Positions 5,480-6,313 of a DNA stretch of 6,313 bases are shown here, one piece after another. The stretch lies in the NCBI GenBank assembly GCA_017646185.1, contig JAGCNA010000074.1, forward strand, positions 1-6,313, in the 5' to 3' direction. The notes beneath the pieces were generated by a model that had not been told where the DNA came from, did not search any database, and saw nothing but the letters and a program-made list of their open reading frames with translations. The first letter of the stretch is position 1. Each line of letters opens with the position of its first letter. The position numbers and the translations under genes are program-made. This DNA comes from Clostridia bacterium (GTDB taxonomy: Bacteria; Bacillota; Clostridia; Oscillospirales; CAG-382).

Positions 5480-6313
5480 ATGAAAACACCCCTTAATTGG
5501 CTTAAAGAATACGTAGATATTGGCTGCACTCCCAGAGAATTTGCAGAAGTGCTTACCTACACCGGCACCAAGGTTGAAGGATATGAAATTCTGGGCGAGG
5601 ATATTACCAACGTGGTTGTTGGTAAGGTTATGGCTATGGAGCGCCATCCCGACAGCGACCATCTGTGGATATGTCAGGTAGACGTAGGCAAGGAAGAAAA
5701 CGTACAGATAGTTACCGGCGCACAGAACGTTTCTGTGGGCGATCTGGTTCCCGCCTGCCTTGACGGAGCTCATCTCCCCGGCGGAAAGGTTATTAAAAAC
5801 GGCAAGCTGAGAGGCGTAGTTTCCCAAGGCATGCTGTGCTCTCTGGGCGAACTGGGACTTACGGTAAACGATTTCCCTTATGCTGTTGAAGACGGTATAT
5901 TTATCCTTAAAGAAGACTGCAAGCCCGGCGACGATATCCGTGACGTTTGCTTGCTCAACGATACTCTTATGGAGTTCGAGCTTACCTTTAACCGTCCCGA
6001 TTGCCTTTCTTATCTTGGAATTGCAAGAGAGGTTGCCGCATCCTTCGGTACCGATCTCCGCATAAACAAGCCTGTTGTTAAGGAAGCAAATGACGGAGAC
6101 GATATTTCCAACTACATCTCCGTTAAGGTAGAAAACACCGAGCTTTGCCCCAGATATTCCGCAAAGGTTATTAAGAACGTAAAAATCGCACCTTCTCCCC
6201 TGTGGCTGAGAGCCAAGCTGAGAAGCGCAGGCGTACGTCCCATAAACAATATAGTTGATATTACCAACTACGTAATGCTTGAGTACGGTCAGCCTATGCA
6301 CGCTTTTGATTAC
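5480..6313 (+). CDS. pheT: Phenylalanyl-tRNA synthetase beta subunit, 3'-truncated by the window edge
   Basis: The frame stays open to the last base, giving 278 residues, about a third of the usual 790-800. The N terminus MKTPLNWLKEYVDI is characteristic. An OB-fold tRNA-binding domain spans about 42-155, with ERHPDSDHLWICQVDVG (54-70), TGAQNV (79-84), GMLCSLGELGL (117-127) and DGIFIL (138-143) all matching the family. NRPDCLSYLGIAREVA (171-186) links to the start of the B3/B4 editing domain, where RYSAKVIKNVKIAPSPLW (225-242) and RPINNIVDITNYVMLEYG (253-270) are visible. The family's beta subunit edits mischarged Tyr-tRNA-Phe, binds tRNA and pairs with PheS; the DNA-binding-like B5 and C-terminal anticodon domains would lie to the right. 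Nothing suggests damage: the truncation is the window boundary. Confidence 0.98.
   Translation, partial: MKTPLNWLKEYVDIGCTPREFAEVLTYTGTKVEGYEILGEDITNVVVGKVMAMERHPDSDHLWICQVDVGKEENVQIVTGAQNVSVGDLVPACLDGAHLPGGKVIKNGKLRGVVSQGMLCSLGELGLTVNDFPYAVEDGIFILKEDCKPGDDIRDVCLLNDTLMEFELTFNRPDCLSYLGIAREVAASFGTDLRINKPVVKEANDGDDISNYISVKVENTELCPRYSAKVIKNVKIAPSPLWLRAKLRSAGVRPINNIVDITNYVMLEYGQPMHAFDY

Noticed and set aside
5453..5481. TATAAT at 5476-5481 as the -10 of a pheT promoter.
   Set aside because: It overlaps the pheT start codon and the -35 position (CAGTTT) does not match, so it would give a leaderless or truncated transcript.
5461..5496. An 11-codon frame starting at the ATG that overlaps the pheS stop.
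   Set aside because: It has no Shine-Dalgarno sequence and overlaps the well-supported pheT start; probably chance.
4307..6301. A 664-codon open frame on the minus strand opposite pheS and pheT.
   Set aside because: It is codon-aligned with the sense genes and open only because they avoid TTA, CTA and TCA codons; both sense genes are unmistakable pheS and pheT, and the antisense product resembles no family I know.

Overview
The window is a single co-directional (+ strand) block of core information-processing genes from what looks like an anaerobic Firmicute of the class Clostridia, probably a gut Oscillospiraceae/Ruminococcaceae-type lineage. This rests on the clostridial dgt-dnaG-rpoD order, the strong AGGAGG-type ribosome binding sites, the short region-1.1 form of sigma A, and a four-cysteine insertion in PheS. 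Base composition is moderate (mid-40s % GC, judged by eye). The lineage assignment is an inference from gene style, not from a database match.

Layout: (1) 1-786, the C-terminal three quarters of a dGTPase-like HD-domain triphosphohydrolase, open at the left edge; (2) 787-872, the only sizeable intergenic gap (86 nt), holding an imperfect 12-bp hairpin and the dnaG ribosome binding site; (3) 873-2657, DNA primase DnaG; (4) 2658-3758, the housekeeping sigma factor RpoD/SigA, whose ATG directly abuts the dnaG stop; (5) 3763-4419, a 5'-methylthioadenosine/S-adenosylhomocysteine nucleosidase; (6) 4442-5461, phenylalanyl-tRNA synthetase alpha subunit PheS; (7) 5480 to the right edge, the N-terminal third of the beta subunit PheT. 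There is no stretch over 300 bases without a gene.

From dnaG to pheT the gaps are 0, 4, 22 and 18 nt and I see no terminator or convincing internal promoter, so the genes probably form one transcription unit. It would join replication priming (DnaG), promoter recognition (RpoD), S-adenosylmethionine by-product salvage (MtnN) and phenylalanine charging of tRNA (PheST). dgt may be read into the same unit, but the hairpin before dnaG leaves that open.

I found no evidence of a new biological system, mobile element, CRISPR array or RNA gene. The points most worth a second look are the nucleosidase gene sitting between rpoD and pheST, its divergent and shortened substrate loop, the lack of a T-box leader before pheS, the palindromic structure before dnaG, and near-complete avoidance of TTA/CTA/TCA codons downstream of dnaG, which creates long spurious antisense reading frames.
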